NCBI GenBank assembly: GCA_051453625.1
Contig: JBOZIK010000001.1
Span: 29,796,565-29,841,105 of the forward strand
Direction: 5' to 3'
Length of the DNA: 44,541 nt
Source of the DNA: Welwitschia mirabilis
Lineage: Eukaryota > Gnetophyta > Gnetopsida > Welwitschiales
This document shows, one piece after another, positions 11,831-21,688 of this stretch (position 1 is its first letter; every line of letters starts with the position of its first letter). Made by a program: the position numbers and the translations under genes. The notes under the pieces are model-generated. The model worked only from the letters and a program-made list of their open reading frames with translations. It had not been told where the DNA came from and did not search any database.

Positions 11831-14073
11831 TTATTACACCAGTATACCATTTGACAATAGAATGAAAAACTGATACTCGAATAACTATAATTAATTCATA
11901 GAAATTCCATTATTTCCAATCCAAAATTAAATTAACAATGAGTTGATTCAAAATCATTCTTTCTTATACATTATAAGCTTCACTTGACTTTTAGTATTTC
12001 TTTTGAAGTTACTCTTAATCCTAGAACTACAACATGTGTATACAATTGTGGCCTTGTACTATAGGATGTGTAGTACATTTTTTAGCCAAAAATTATGAGA
12101 TGAGTAATGCACATAATAAGCCCTGTCTATTACAGGATGTGTAGCAGTAAATTAACAACCTCTTTAGCGAAGTAGTTCCCTCACATCATAACTCCTTTAA
12201 GGAGGTTTTATTATAGGTTTCATTCCTAAGGTTTTCCTCCAAGCACTTCAACTTTCCTTTATAAGAGAGCATATTCCCATGTTGAGAGGAGAATTGCTAA
12301 GATTTGTATGCACACTGTGGTTCTACACTTAATGATATGTGAAGTCCCTAGTAAAACCCTAATGATATGCTTTTCTTTATAAGAAATATCTTTAATGTAT
12401 TAAGGATGGTGAAGTATTTTTGAAAAATCAAATTTGATTTTGAAAAATCTTGCTCATGTTTTCTTTCTCTTTTGTTTCCCAATAGTAAAAAGAATCTAAA
12501 GATGCGTTAAAAGTGAGAGAATAGTTAAAATAAAGTTTAAACTAAGTTTCACAAAAGAAAAACATAAACATAAAAGCAAACTATAGAATACAAGAAAAAT
12601 AAGTAAATTAGGGGTTACACTTAGGGAGTGGTGGAAGATGGAATAAATGAGAAATTGATAATCAATGATGAAAACAATAGTATAACCAAGAAAAAGTGAA
12701 CAATGTGAGTGTGAAAAAACACACTATTAACAACAATAGTATTGGTCTTATAAGAAATAAGAGAGTGTGAAATGACTTTGAAATAACTAATTAATGTTAT
12801 AAAAAATTAAATGAAAATGAACAAAGATGAACATGTATGAGATTGAGTACGACATCCTACATTTTAACTTAACAAGATCCATCAGTATATGTTATAAGAC
12901 TTCTTGATGTTATAAATGCTTGGTTTAATGCTAAATAATATAGAGTATCATGCAATAAGATAGTAGTGGTTATAATAACATCTATTGATTACCTTGTAAA
13001 GTATTAATCTAATGCTAGGATCATAATTTGATCTAATCATCAGCTATAATAACAAATGATACCTTATCATTTTACCATCTAGTAACTAATATGTTATGCA
13101 TGCTCATGAAGGCATGAATTGAAGTTATCAGAAAATAAAAATAATGGGATATTGAAAGACACCATTCATCATGATGAAGGAATTGCAATTACTATCAAGA
13201 GATTAAGGACCTATAGGCTAAAGCTAGATCATGGCTAACTAATCCTCTGGCAGAGTTTCCATAGCTACCATACTGTATTACGAAAGTTCCTCTCTAGAAA
13301 ATGTTTTCTAATGCACTTATAATAGGACATCATGGAATTAATAATAACATTTCTTACTTATGCACTTATTTTTCCTCTTAATGTTATTTCTTCAGTTAAC
13401 TTTGATTTGTCTAATCCCCTCCCATTCCATTTTTTTAATTTTTTTTAAACATTAACTAATCATTGGAATGGTAAACTGACAAGGTAAATAGTTGAAGAAA
13501 AGTATCTGATTTGATTTAATTGACATTATAAGAAGATAACATAGACATTTTTATTTCAATATAAAGTTCATAGACATGTGAATATCTTAAGATTAGCTGA
13601 AATTTAAGATCACCATCTAAAATGTTCAAAGTAAAATTACTGACATAGAAACTCAAAGGAAGTTTATCATAGAACCTAACAAAGATCTGATGAAGTACTA
13701 AGATAACTTAACTAAGGGATCTAGTTAAGAAATAATTTAGATGATAGTGAAGAGAAGATTGCCCTCTTGGTTAAGAGGATCTTCTAAGTCAATTGCTTCT
13801 ATTATATTCATAGTATAATAATAGCTATCAAGTGATTGATATATTTTTAATAATTATATATTTAGCCTTTTACTTTTTAAATTAAAGTTTAATTTACAAA
13901 TCTCAAATGAGCTATTAGGATGCACTTTGTTAACAAAATAAGTACTAAACCATTTAGGAAAAAAAATGATAGAACAAAGTACATGAGCATTTTTAAAGAA
14001 ATAATTGGTAATAGATGAATTATATTAATAGCCCCTTGATTCTATAAATTTTAATAGCCAAATCATATATAAA
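11830..14073. other. non-coding, AT-rich, left flank of element 3
   Basis: No gene supported. Two TAGGATGTGTAG-like words lie near 12063 and 12134. Part of 12060-12400 may be LTR of element 2. The remainder to 14073 is AT-rich with short homopolymer runs and no recognisable protein. Confidence 0.4.
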
Positions 14074-14140
14074 GAATTTATTGTATCATATGTTTTCAAT
14101 AATGAAGATTCTTAGTTAGGAAATAAGATTTCTTCAGATC

Positions 14141-14468
14141 GGGACATCCGTCCTATATAATTGGGATGTCCAGCTATCTATGTGGTTTTATATACTAGGA
14201 CATTTGTCTTGAGTAATCGGAATGTCCAGAACTACACTTGGTTATTTACACTAGAATGTCCACACTATGAAACTGGGATGTCCGGCTCTATATGCGGATT
14301 TGCTATTCCAGGACATCCGTCCTGATAAATTAGGACATCCGACCTTATATACTAATTTTTATACTAGAACATCCACACTATGAATCTGGGACATCCGACC
14401 CTGTATTTAGTTTTTCCAGAAAAGAAGATTAAAAACTGGAACATTTGAGATTTTTTGATGGGATGTCT
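14141..14468 (+). repeat. U3 array of GACATC/GATGTC words, 5' LTR copy
   Basis: Twelve words of the form GGACATCCG or GGGATGTCC at irregular spacing of about 20-40 bp: 14141, 14163, 14198, 14219, 14254, 14275, 14311, 14333, 14367, 14388, 14438 and 14460. Seven have central CA and five have central TG. The 3' LTR has the matching twelve, two of which keep a central CG. Confidence 0.85.
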
Positions 14469-14597
14469 GATAATATATTCATTGACGCAGGAATATAGCC
14501 ATTTATAAATGTTAACCGTGGGTTTTATTTTCCAATAGCTCTTTATTAGATGATGTGATTTTGATTAAAACAAAAATACCTAGCTCTTTTCTTGTGC

Positions 14598-14607
14598 CTA
14601 TATATAT
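14598..14607 (+). promoter_or_regulatory. TATA box of element 3, 5' LTR
   Basis: CTATATATAT, conserved at 22206-22215 in the 3' LTR. It lies downstream of the word array and about 540 bp before the LTR end, as expected for the U3/R boundary of a plant LTR promoter. Confidence 0.65.
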
Positions 14608-14790
14608 TCCTTTCTATTGGATTGAAGTGGTTAATGCTAACATTTGAAAAGATCTTTTGGAGCTCTAAAAAATAGTTGTCTACATTCTGAAAGTTGTATG
14701 TCCTGAACTATGCTATCTAGTATCATTAAAGATTAATCTAAAAGTTTAATGCTAATGACATGTGCTAGATCTAGGCACTCTTCCATCAAA

Positions 14791-14792
<2 letters not shown>

Positions 14793-14830
<38 letters not shown>
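14793..14830 (+). repeat. (TC)19 microsatellite in 5' LTR
   Basis: 38 bp of TC repeats. The matching place in the 3' LTR (22401-22418) has only 18 bp, so the run changed length after insertion. Confidence 0.95.
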
Positions 14831-14834
<4 letters not shown>

Positions 14835-15148
14835 CGTTGTTGTAAGAGGATCAAGGATTTGAGTAGAGGCTAGGAGGTCATAAGAACTCCATGTAAAGGA
14901 GTATTTGTAAAAGATCTTGGATTAAGGAAACTAGGAGGCTGATAGCTATTTGCTACCCCTTGAGAATGAAGTATGCTTGGTCAAACCACTATAAAAACTT
15001 GATGCACTTTTTTTTCTTAGTTTTTAGTTATGTATCATTTTTATTAATTCATTCTTGTGCTGTCAAATTTATTAATTTTAATTTTTGCTGAATAATTTTG
15101 ATTACCCTATCCCCCTCTTTTTAGAGTATCCATTAAGATCCTAACAAT

Positions 15149-15160
15149 TGGTATCAGAGC
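15149..15160 (+). other. primer-binding site, initiator Met-tRNA
   Basis: TGGTATCAGAGC, an intact 12-base match to the usual plant copia primer site, two bases after the LTR end. Confidence 0.95.
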
Positions 15161-15221
15161 CTAGTTGCTCTAGATCTGCATATTTTTTATTTATTTTCAT
15201 CTTTAGTGTAGATAAATTTAA

Positions 15222-16790
15222 ATGGAATCCTCTATTATTGTAGGACATCATGAAGGACAGTCGGTATCAAGTCCTCCTTTCTTCAATGGCAATAATTATG
15301 CCTACTAGAAATTAAAGATGAGCATTTTCCTGATCTCGCTCAACCCAAATATTTGGGCTATAGCAGAATTTGCTACTTTCCTCTAATTAAAATAGATCCC
15401 CTTGGAAAAGAAGTACTGAAACCCAGAGAAAGCTGAGATGCACATGATAAAACCACTCTCTAGATGAATGCTCAAGTAATGAATGCAATCATATGTACTC
15501 TCTCCACTGAAGCATATGACAGATTGGTATAATTTTCAACAGCTAAGGAGATGTGGGATACACTGAAGATTACTCAAGAAGGGACAAATATTGTGAAGAA
15601 CTCCAAGCTACAGCTCTTAGCCATAAAGTTCAAAAACATTAGGATGAAAGAATCAGAACTAGTAGCTGACTATACCATCAAAATTAGCGATATTGTAAAC
15701 AATATGTAGGGCTTAGAAGAAAGAGTCCCAGAAAATAGAGTTGTAAGGAAGATTCTTAGAAGTCTATCTTTGAAGTTTAGACCTAAGATCACAGCATAGA
15801 AAAAAGTAAATATATTGATAAGATGAAGGTAGAAGAGTTAAAAAAATCTCTTATGGCTTATGAAGCAACCCCTCTTCCTGAAAAATATCTCTCCAAAAAG
15901 AAGAGCATTGCTCTTAAAGANNNNNNNNNNNNNNNNNNNNNNNNNNTAAATGATGATGAAGCAAATGACGATATAGCGTTTTTAGCCCACAACTTCAAAA
16001 GGTTCTTGAGAAGGAAGAAAGATTTCAAGAATAATAAAAATGGCTCTCAAAAGTTCAATGACAAAGGGAAGAACTCATCCTCATCTATTCAATGTTATGA
16101 ATATAAAGGCTATGGTCATGTTGCATCTAAATGTGCCAACAGAAGAAAAGAAAAAAAATCTAAGTTTAAAGGGAATAAAGCTTTCAAAGTGACTTGGGAT
16201 GATGAGTCTAATGATGATGATCAATCTAATGATGATGATTCTTTGAATTCTTAACAATGAACAAAGTCTAGTCCATTCCATTTCTTCCCTAGGTATTACT
16301 CACTCTTAGGTTTCCTTAGAGTCTGAAATTCATTTTGATAATGATTTTGAAGATTGTGATATTTTTAAAGATTATGAAAATTTGTATTAAGTAAGTCTAA
16401 ATTTAGGTAAGAAGAATTTTTCTTATAAAAAACAAATATCAGATATTTAGTTGAATTTGAAGCAAGCTGACATAAAAATAGAAGAACTATCTAAGAGCTT
16501 ATAGGATTTCAAAAGAACAGCTAAAATATTAGCTTAAGAAAAAGACAATCTTGATTGGTTGCTAGGTATGGGAAGATCTCCTCGTGATAAATCTGGGTTG
16601 GGAAGATTCTCAGATAAGTCTCCTATACCTGCTTTTTTCAAACCAAGTCTAAAATTATAATCTCTTAGTAAAGTTAGTTTAAAATGTTATTACTGCAATA
16701 GATATGGTCATGTTAAATATTCCCGTCCTTTACAAAAGTCCTTATTTTTTGGGTATAATAATAATAGATTTAGATTTGTTAAATCAAATA
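15222..16790 (+). pseudogene. gag of element 3 (capsid and two zinc knuckles, decayed)
   Basis: Starts at ATG 15222, 62 bases after the primer site. The N-terminus has S-P-P-F-F-N-G-N-N-Y-A-Y followed by a TAG at 15306-15308 where Trp is expected. The middle (about 15470-15800) resembles the copia-type gag domain, with T-A-K-E-M-W-D-T-L and later L-R-S-L-S-L-K-F-R-P. A basic stretch leads to a knuckle at 16093, C-Y-E-Y-K-G-Y-G-H-V-A-S-K-C, where the second Cys is Tyr (TAT, 16102-16104). A second knuckle at 16685 (C-Y-Y-C-N-R-Y-G-H) has Arg for its last Cys. Several stops and at least one frame change are present, and 26 N lie at 15921-15946. Confidence 0.85.
15921..15946. other. assembly gap, 26 N, inside gag
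   Basis: Short run of N between an S-I-A-L-K-containing stretch and the acidic stretch before the zinc knuckle. Confidence 0.95.
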
Positions 16791-16795
16791 CCTCT

Positions 16796-17014
16796 ATGAT
16801 GCAAAATCAAAAGCCTCACATGGTTAAGAACTGGATTAGAAAGAGCATGGTTACTTCTCTGTTTGCTCATACAGCTTTTAAAGCTCAAGAGAGAACTAAA
16901 TGGTTTTTAGCCAGTGGTTGCTCTAGACACATGATAGGAAATAAGAGTCTGTTCTCCTCCTATCAAGAATATGAGGGTGGTGAAGTGACTTATAGAGATA
17001 ATAACAAAGGATAA
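16796..17014 (+). pseudogene. aspartic protease of element 3 (catalytic Asp lost)
   Basis: A 72-codon open stretch with W-F-L-A-S-G-C-S-R-H-M-I-G-N. In copia proteases this is W-x-L-D-S-G-C-S-R-H-M-T-G-D. The catalytic Asp is Ala (GCC, 16910-16912), so the protease could not cut Gag-Pol. The downstream G-G-E-V-T-Y-x-D-N matches the conserved G-x-V-x-F-G-D-N block. It follows the second zinc knuckle and precedes the integrase zinc domain, as expected. This is one of few disabling changes here that is a transversion. Confidence 0.88.
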
Positions 17015-17284
17015 ATAATTGGTAAGGACTCTATTACTACAAATTATTTTCATCTAATTACAGATGATATATATCTAGTCGATGGTTTAAAGCATAACTT
17101 TCTTAGTATTTCTCAAATTTGTGATAGAGGAAATGTAGTGTCTTTTTACCATGATAGATGTGTGGTTAGAAATGTAGTATCAAACCAAGAAATTCTTACT
17201 AGTTTAAGATCAAAATGCATGTATGTTCTTGGTTGTGAAGACAAGTCTAATGAAAGTTGTCATTTAGCTTAAGTAAATGAAGTT

Positions 17285-17830
17285 AATCTTTGGCATAAAC
17301 ATTTAGGTCATATAAACTTGAAAGATTTAAATACCATCTCCTCAAAAGAAATTATTAGAGACATTTCAAAGATAAATATGTCTCAAGGAAAAATCTATGA
17401 TGCTTGCATTAAAGGTAAATTAGTCAAATTAAGTTTTTCAAATACAAAGGACATTACTTCAAGTAAACCTTTGGATCTTATTCATATGGATCTCGTTGGT
17501 CTAATTCAAACTAGAAGTATTAGTGGAACAAAATATTTTCTTGTAATTATTGATGATTTTTCAACATTTTGCTAGGTATGTTTTTTATCTAGTAAAGATG
17601 AAGCTTTTGATATGTTTACTAAAGTGTGTAGAATAATCTAAAAAGAGCAAGGGACATCACTTAAATCTATCCAGATAGACAAAGAAGGTAAGTTTGATAA
17701 TAATAGATTTGAAAAGTTTTGTAATTCTAATGGCATTGGTCATCAATTTTTACTCCTAGAACTCCACAGCAGAATGGTGTCATTAAAAGAAAGAACAGAG
17801 TTCTGATAGAAATGGCTCGAACCATGTTAA
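17285..17830 (+). pseudogene. integrase of element 3, zinc domain and catalytic core (decayed)
   Basis: The zinc domain has L-W-H-K-H-L-G-H-I-N (His pair intact) and then I-Y-D-A-C, where the first Cys of the pair is Tyr (TAT, 17396-17398). The core has H-M-D-L-V-G with the first Asp at 17489-17491 and S-I-Q-I-D-K-E-G-K-F-D-N with the second at 17678-17680. The third acidic residue, Glu in Q-Q-N-G-V-V-E-R-K-N, is Lys (AAA, 17785-17787). TAG (17573-17575) replaces a Trp codon, TAA lies near 17639, and there is a frame change near 17750. Confidence 0.88.
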
Positions 17831-18309
17831 ATAGACAATCTCTACCATATCATTTTGGGGCTAAAGAAATAAACACGGCTTGGTACATTTCCAATAGAGT
17901 ATTTCTCTGGTATGGAAATCATCCCAGTGTAAGTTACTTTAAAGTTTTTAGTAGCAAGTATGGTATTCTTAAAGATAAGTGTTTTATAGATAAATTTGAT
18001 TCAAAATTAGATGAAGGAATTTTTCTTGGTTATTCTTCTTCAAGTAAGGCATACGGATTTTTCAACAAAACCTCAAAGAAGATTGAGGAATCATCTCATG
18101 TTAAAATAGATGATTTGGATATATGTTCTAACACCTTAAACAAGGATGATAACATAGATTCTATTTTAGATGTTTCTTTGAGTGATTATAATGCCTCACC
18201 TTCTGAGATAGGTATTCCATCTATAAGTTCAAATCAATCTTCTAAAAAAAGTCATCATTTCACTCTCTACCATAAAGAACCAAGCATGATCATCCAATGG
18301 AAGTGGTAG
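17812..18309 (+). pseudogene. integrase C-terminal region of element 3
   Basis: A 165-codon open stretch following the core: M-A-R-T-M-L, then A-W-Y-I-S-N-R, then Y-F-K-V-F-S-S-K-Y-G-I-L, then F-D-S-K-L-D-E-G-I-F-L-G-Y-S. These match the ordered copia blocks (A-x-x-x-x-N-R, F-x-x-F-G-C-x-x-x-x-L, F-x-x-K-x-x-x-G-I-F-L-G-Y-S). It is the least damaged part of pol. The methionine is internal to the polyprotein. Confidence 0.88.
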
Positions 18310-18479
18310 TAAGTAATCCAAATCAAGGGACTATAACAAGAAGTGGTAAGTATATTAGTCTAAGTTTTCTATGCTTTCTTTCCTCTTTAGAACTAAAAAA
18401 TTTTCAAAAAGTAGAAAAGGATAAAGCATGGATGTTAGCCATGCAAAATGAACTTCATCAATTTGGAAGAAACAAAGTG

Positions 18480-19140
18480 TAGAACTTTTTTTCCTATCCT
18501 CATGGGAAGCATGTTATTAGAACAAATTGGATGTTCAAAAACAAAAAGGATGAGAATCACAATATTATTCATAACAAAGTAAGACTAGTTGCTCAAGGTT
18601 ACAATCAATAGAAAAGTATAGATTATGGTAAAACCTTTGCTTCTGTTGCCATGTTAGAAGTAATTCACATGCTTGTCTTCCTAAAATCAAATTATTTCAA
18701 ATGGATGTGAAAAGTGCTTTCTTAAATAGTATTATAAATGAAGAATTCTATGTAGCTCAACCACCCAGTTTTTCAAATCCAAAATTTTCTAACCATGTGT
18801 ATAAATTAAATAAAGTGTTTTGTGGCTTTAAACAAGCACCTAGAGTCTGGTTTACTAGGTTAAATTCCTTTCTCATCTTTAATGGTTTCTCCAAAGGTAA
18901 AGCTGATTCAAATTTATTTATAAAACATGAACAAAAAGATATTTTGATAATTCAAGTTTATGTTGATGATATAGTATTTGGTTCTACCAAACTATGTTTA
19001 GAAATAAGTTTTGCCAAGCTTATGCAAAATGAATTTGAAATAATTATGTTTGGAGAACTCAATTTTTTTCTTGGATTGCAAATTAAGTAATTCAAAGATA
19101 GAATCTTTATTAGTTAAACCAAGTACATTCAAGACATTCT
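18480..19140 (+). pseudogene. reverse transcriptase of element 3 (decayed)
   Basis: Begins near K-V-stop, where TAG (18480-18482) stands for a conserved Trp. It continues with W-M-F-K-N-K-x-D, V-R-L-V-A-Q-G-Y, then M-D-V-K-S-A-F-L-N with the first palm Asp at 18704-18706, G-F-K-Q-A-P-R-V-W, and the Y-V-D-D catalytic box at 18959-18970, which is intact. L-N-F-F-L-G-L-Q-I-K follows, then TAA (about 19088) and TAA (about 19114), each where Gln is usual in relatives. Another stop follows Y-N-Q near 18609. The palm residues survive but the polyprotein is interrupted at least four times. Confidence 0.9.
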
Positions 19141-19153
19141 TAAGAAATATGAA

Positions 19154-19859
19154 ATGGCCAATGGAAAAGATTCTCATACTCCTCTTTCTACTAGTATGAA
19201 GATTAGCAAAGATGAAAATGATAAGCAAGTTAATCAAAAATTATTTAGAGGGGTTATTGGAAGTTTGCTATATGTTATTGTAAGTAGACCTAACATAGCA
19301 CACAGTGTAGGTGTTTGTGTAAGATATCAATCATATCCAAAGGAATATCACTACTTATGTGTGAAACATATATTAAAATATATAAAGTATACTCAAAATT
19401 TTGGTTTATGGTATTCACATGATGCTTCACTTGATTGTGTTAGTTATAGTGATGCAGATTGGACAGGTTACAATGATAATCGAAAAATTACCAGTGGAGC
19501 TTATTTCTATATGGGAAATTGTCTGGTGTCATGGCTAAGCAAAAAACAAAACACAACATCCTTATCCATAGCAGAAGCTGAATACATCATTGTTGGAGTG
19601 TGTTGCGCTCAACTTACTTAGATAAAGAAAATGCTAATTGATTTTGGTGTAAAGATTCCTACCCTTAAAATGTACTGTGATAACACAAGTACAATCAGCA
19701 TCACCAAGAATCCAGTTTCAACACTCTCACACAAAGCATATTGACATCAGACATCATTTTATCAGAGATCAGGTACAAAATGGCATTGTTGAATTAGACT
19801 ATATTAACACTAATCATCAGCTTGCAGATATTATGACAAAGGCTCTAAATGAAAAGTGA
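19154..19859 (+). pseudogene. RT connection and RNase H domain of element 3 (decayed)
   Basis: Contains G-S-L-L-Y-V, S-R-P-N-I-A, then the RNase H acidic residues in S-Y-S-D-A-D-W, A-E-A-E-Y and Y-C-D-N, and a final [12 protein letters not shown] block with [13 protein letters not shown] at 19619-19621 replaces the Trp of T-W-x-K, a frame change lies near 19700-19730, and TGA at 19857-19859 replaces an Arg codon just before the usual C-terminus. The RNase H motifs themselves are preserved across the frame change. Confidence 0.9.
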
Positions 19860-20227
19860 TTCATTTTTCTAAGAAAAAAATTGGGAATAGGGTCTTATCC
19901 ATCTCAGGTATGAGTTTTCTATCAATAATATTTCCCATCTAAAATTTTTTATTATCTAGGAAGGAAGTTTTTCATGTTATGAACTTGTTTTTCTTCAAAA
20001 TTCCATTGTTTTAAGATCCAGGTGTCCCATGTATTTTTTGAATGTCCATATTTTTAAAGACCCCAGATGTCTTTTCTTTTTTAATCAAACATCTAAGCGA
20101 AAGGAAATGTGGATGCCTGACTCCTTTCCACTCTTTTTATTTTGTTTTTTATCTTTCTTTTGTCATTTCTTGCCATCATTATTTTCTCTTGTTCTCTTTG
20201 CTCTCTGGTCTCTTCTTTGCTTTAACC

Positions 20228-21300
20228 ATGATCAGAACCAAGATAGGAATCTCTTGCAAAGGCAAGAAACCAGCTTCTAAATAAGATTGGTTTGTTTCTC
20301 TTACAGCTCGGAAACCATGATTTGAGGGCCTAGATAAGAGGCCTATATCTCCTAAAAGGCAGATTAATTATGGATCCTTCAGAAGAGAAATGAAAATAGC
20401 TCATAAATTTGAAAAACAAGGTTTGATGAATGCCTTAGACCTTGATACTCTAGTTTCAACACAAATGGTATGTTTATTTTATTGCAATGATCACTTTGAT
20501 TCCTCTTCATAGGTAATTTTCACTAGAGTTTACGAGAGAGAATTGGTAGTATATTTAGAAGTAATCTCCTTATGACCAATTATCCAAATGAAGGATTTTT
20601 AAGAGAAATTACCTCCGTTAGATCTTTACAAGAATCAGTACCTAAAGATATTTTAGCTATGGAACTTTGTGAAGAAAATTTTCATTAGAGAGTTAACATT
20701 CCTACGAATAAGCTCAGACCTTTTTATTGAGTATTATTTCAAATATCTACTCACAATTTGGTTCTGAAGCTCAGTTAAAAAGACGAAGTATCTCCTCTTT
20801 GTTCCTACATTTTATTTTATCTAGGTACTGGTGTTAAAATCAACTTATGCAAACTTATTATGTTTTACATCAGTTAGTTTTTCATTGTTAACCACTCCAG
20901 TCTTTCGTTTGGGGGGCTTATTATAGCAATTTTGAAAAATCATTAGTTTGTTATATAGAAGGATGAGGAACTTGTTAAAGTTTCCAAGCCACTGGGATTA
21001 TACTCTCTCAAGAAAATAAATATATTCTTAGAAAATATTAGACCTGTTCATACTCCAAAAAAGAAACAAAGAACAGAAGAAGGTCTAAGCACAGGTGAAT
21101 TATCCAATGTTGATTTACTACCAGCTATTCATAAGGTTCGTAACTTTACTAAGGCCATAGTTGACAAGTTGAATAGAAAAATCAACTATCTCTTATTTGG
21201 TTTATCAGCTTATGATTTGGATATCCCTGTCAACTCAAAAGAAGAGGAAGCACCAGGAGAGCAACCATCTCTAGCTTCTTCACCATCTTATTCTTCCTAA
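20228..21300 (+). pseudogene. third ORF of element 3, downstream of pol (Sirevirus env-position ORF, decayed)
   Basis: Starts M-I-R-T-K-I-G-I-S-C-K-G-K-K-P-A-S-K (20228), a basic N-terminus, then in the same frame TAA (20282), TGA (20318), a 63-codon open stretch with F-R-R-E-M-K-I-A-H-K-F-E-K-Q-G-L and V-C-L-F-Y-C-N-D, and TAG (20510). A second open block of 113 codons (20959-21297) in another frame is rich in charged residues, has A-I-H-K-V-R-N-F-T-K-A-I-V-D-K-L-N, and ends in a Pro/Ser-rich tail with TAA. Position, basic start and the F-Y-x-N block fit the extra ORF of Sireviruses, often called env-like; function is not established. I see no membrane anchor. Confidence 0.6.
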
Positions 21301-21671
21301 AATTTCTGTGTCTTCTTCCATTTTCGTCACTCTTTATCATCCTTTTGTACTAAACTCTCTCTATCCTAAATGTAATTACTTTTTGAGAATACATACAATT
21401 TTTGGGTACTTTATTTTATGTATCCTCTATCTATTTAATTTACTTTTTATTGATGATAAAGAGGGAGAAAAATATGCGATTAATTTATGTTTGTATCTCG
21501 CTAATAATAGAAAATGGAGAATTTTTATATAGAATAGGTACGAATGAATTATGGGGGAGCACTGCTTCAGTTAGTTTCTCGTGTTATCTGTCTATGGAAA
21601 AGAAATCTATTTTCTTCCTAAATCATGCAAATCCAATTCTAATGTGCACTCATTCAAAGTTTGTCATAATT

Positions 21672-21684
21672 GAAAAGGGAGAGA
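21672..21684 (+). other. polypurine tract of element 3
   Basis: GAAAAGGGAGAGA, four bases before the TG that opens the 3' LTR; the expected primer for plus-strand DNA synthesis. Confidence 0.8.
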
Positions 21685-21688
21685 TTAT

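Larger units (their letters stand above)
8966..12400 (+). mobile_element. Ty1/copia element 2, plus strand, badly decayed, no RT core
   Basis: From left to right: possible gag remnants (about 9190-9900), protease active-site region (10064-10099), integrase zinc domain (about 10455-10500), integrase core (10641-10990), integrase C-terminal part (11215-11577) and only the first residues of RT (11749-11808). This is the copia order on the plus strand. Stops and frame changes occur every few dozen codons. The RT core and RNase H are missing, so the element was truncated near 11830. 12060-12400 has a TATA-like TTTATAAGAGAG near 12258 and may be LTR remnant. Both outer edges are uncertain. Confidence 0.65.
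14082..15146 (+). repeat. 5' LTR of element 3 (1065 bp)
   Basis: Starts TGTATCATATG and ends CCTAACA, and aligns end to end with 21689-22749. It contains, in order, a twelve-word palindrome array (14141-14468), a TATA box, a (TC)n run and the U5 end. It is followed after 2 bases by the primer site. Confidence 0.92.

Noticed and set aside
13741-13790. Copia gag fragment (D-S-E-E-K-I-A-L-L-V-K-R)
   Set aside because: Resembles the acidic stretch before Sirevirus zinc knuckles, but only about twelve residues match and nothing around them supports it.
14141-14468. Regularly spaced short words resembling a CRISPR array
   Set aside because: Words are 8-13 bp, degenerate, in both orientations and irregularly spaced, inside a plant LTR with an identical partner array in the 3' LTR.
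20029-20284. 80-83 codon open frames starting near 20029 and 20042
   Set aside because: T-rich hydrophobic readings upstream of the real ORF start at 20228; no similarity, and the two overlap in different frames.
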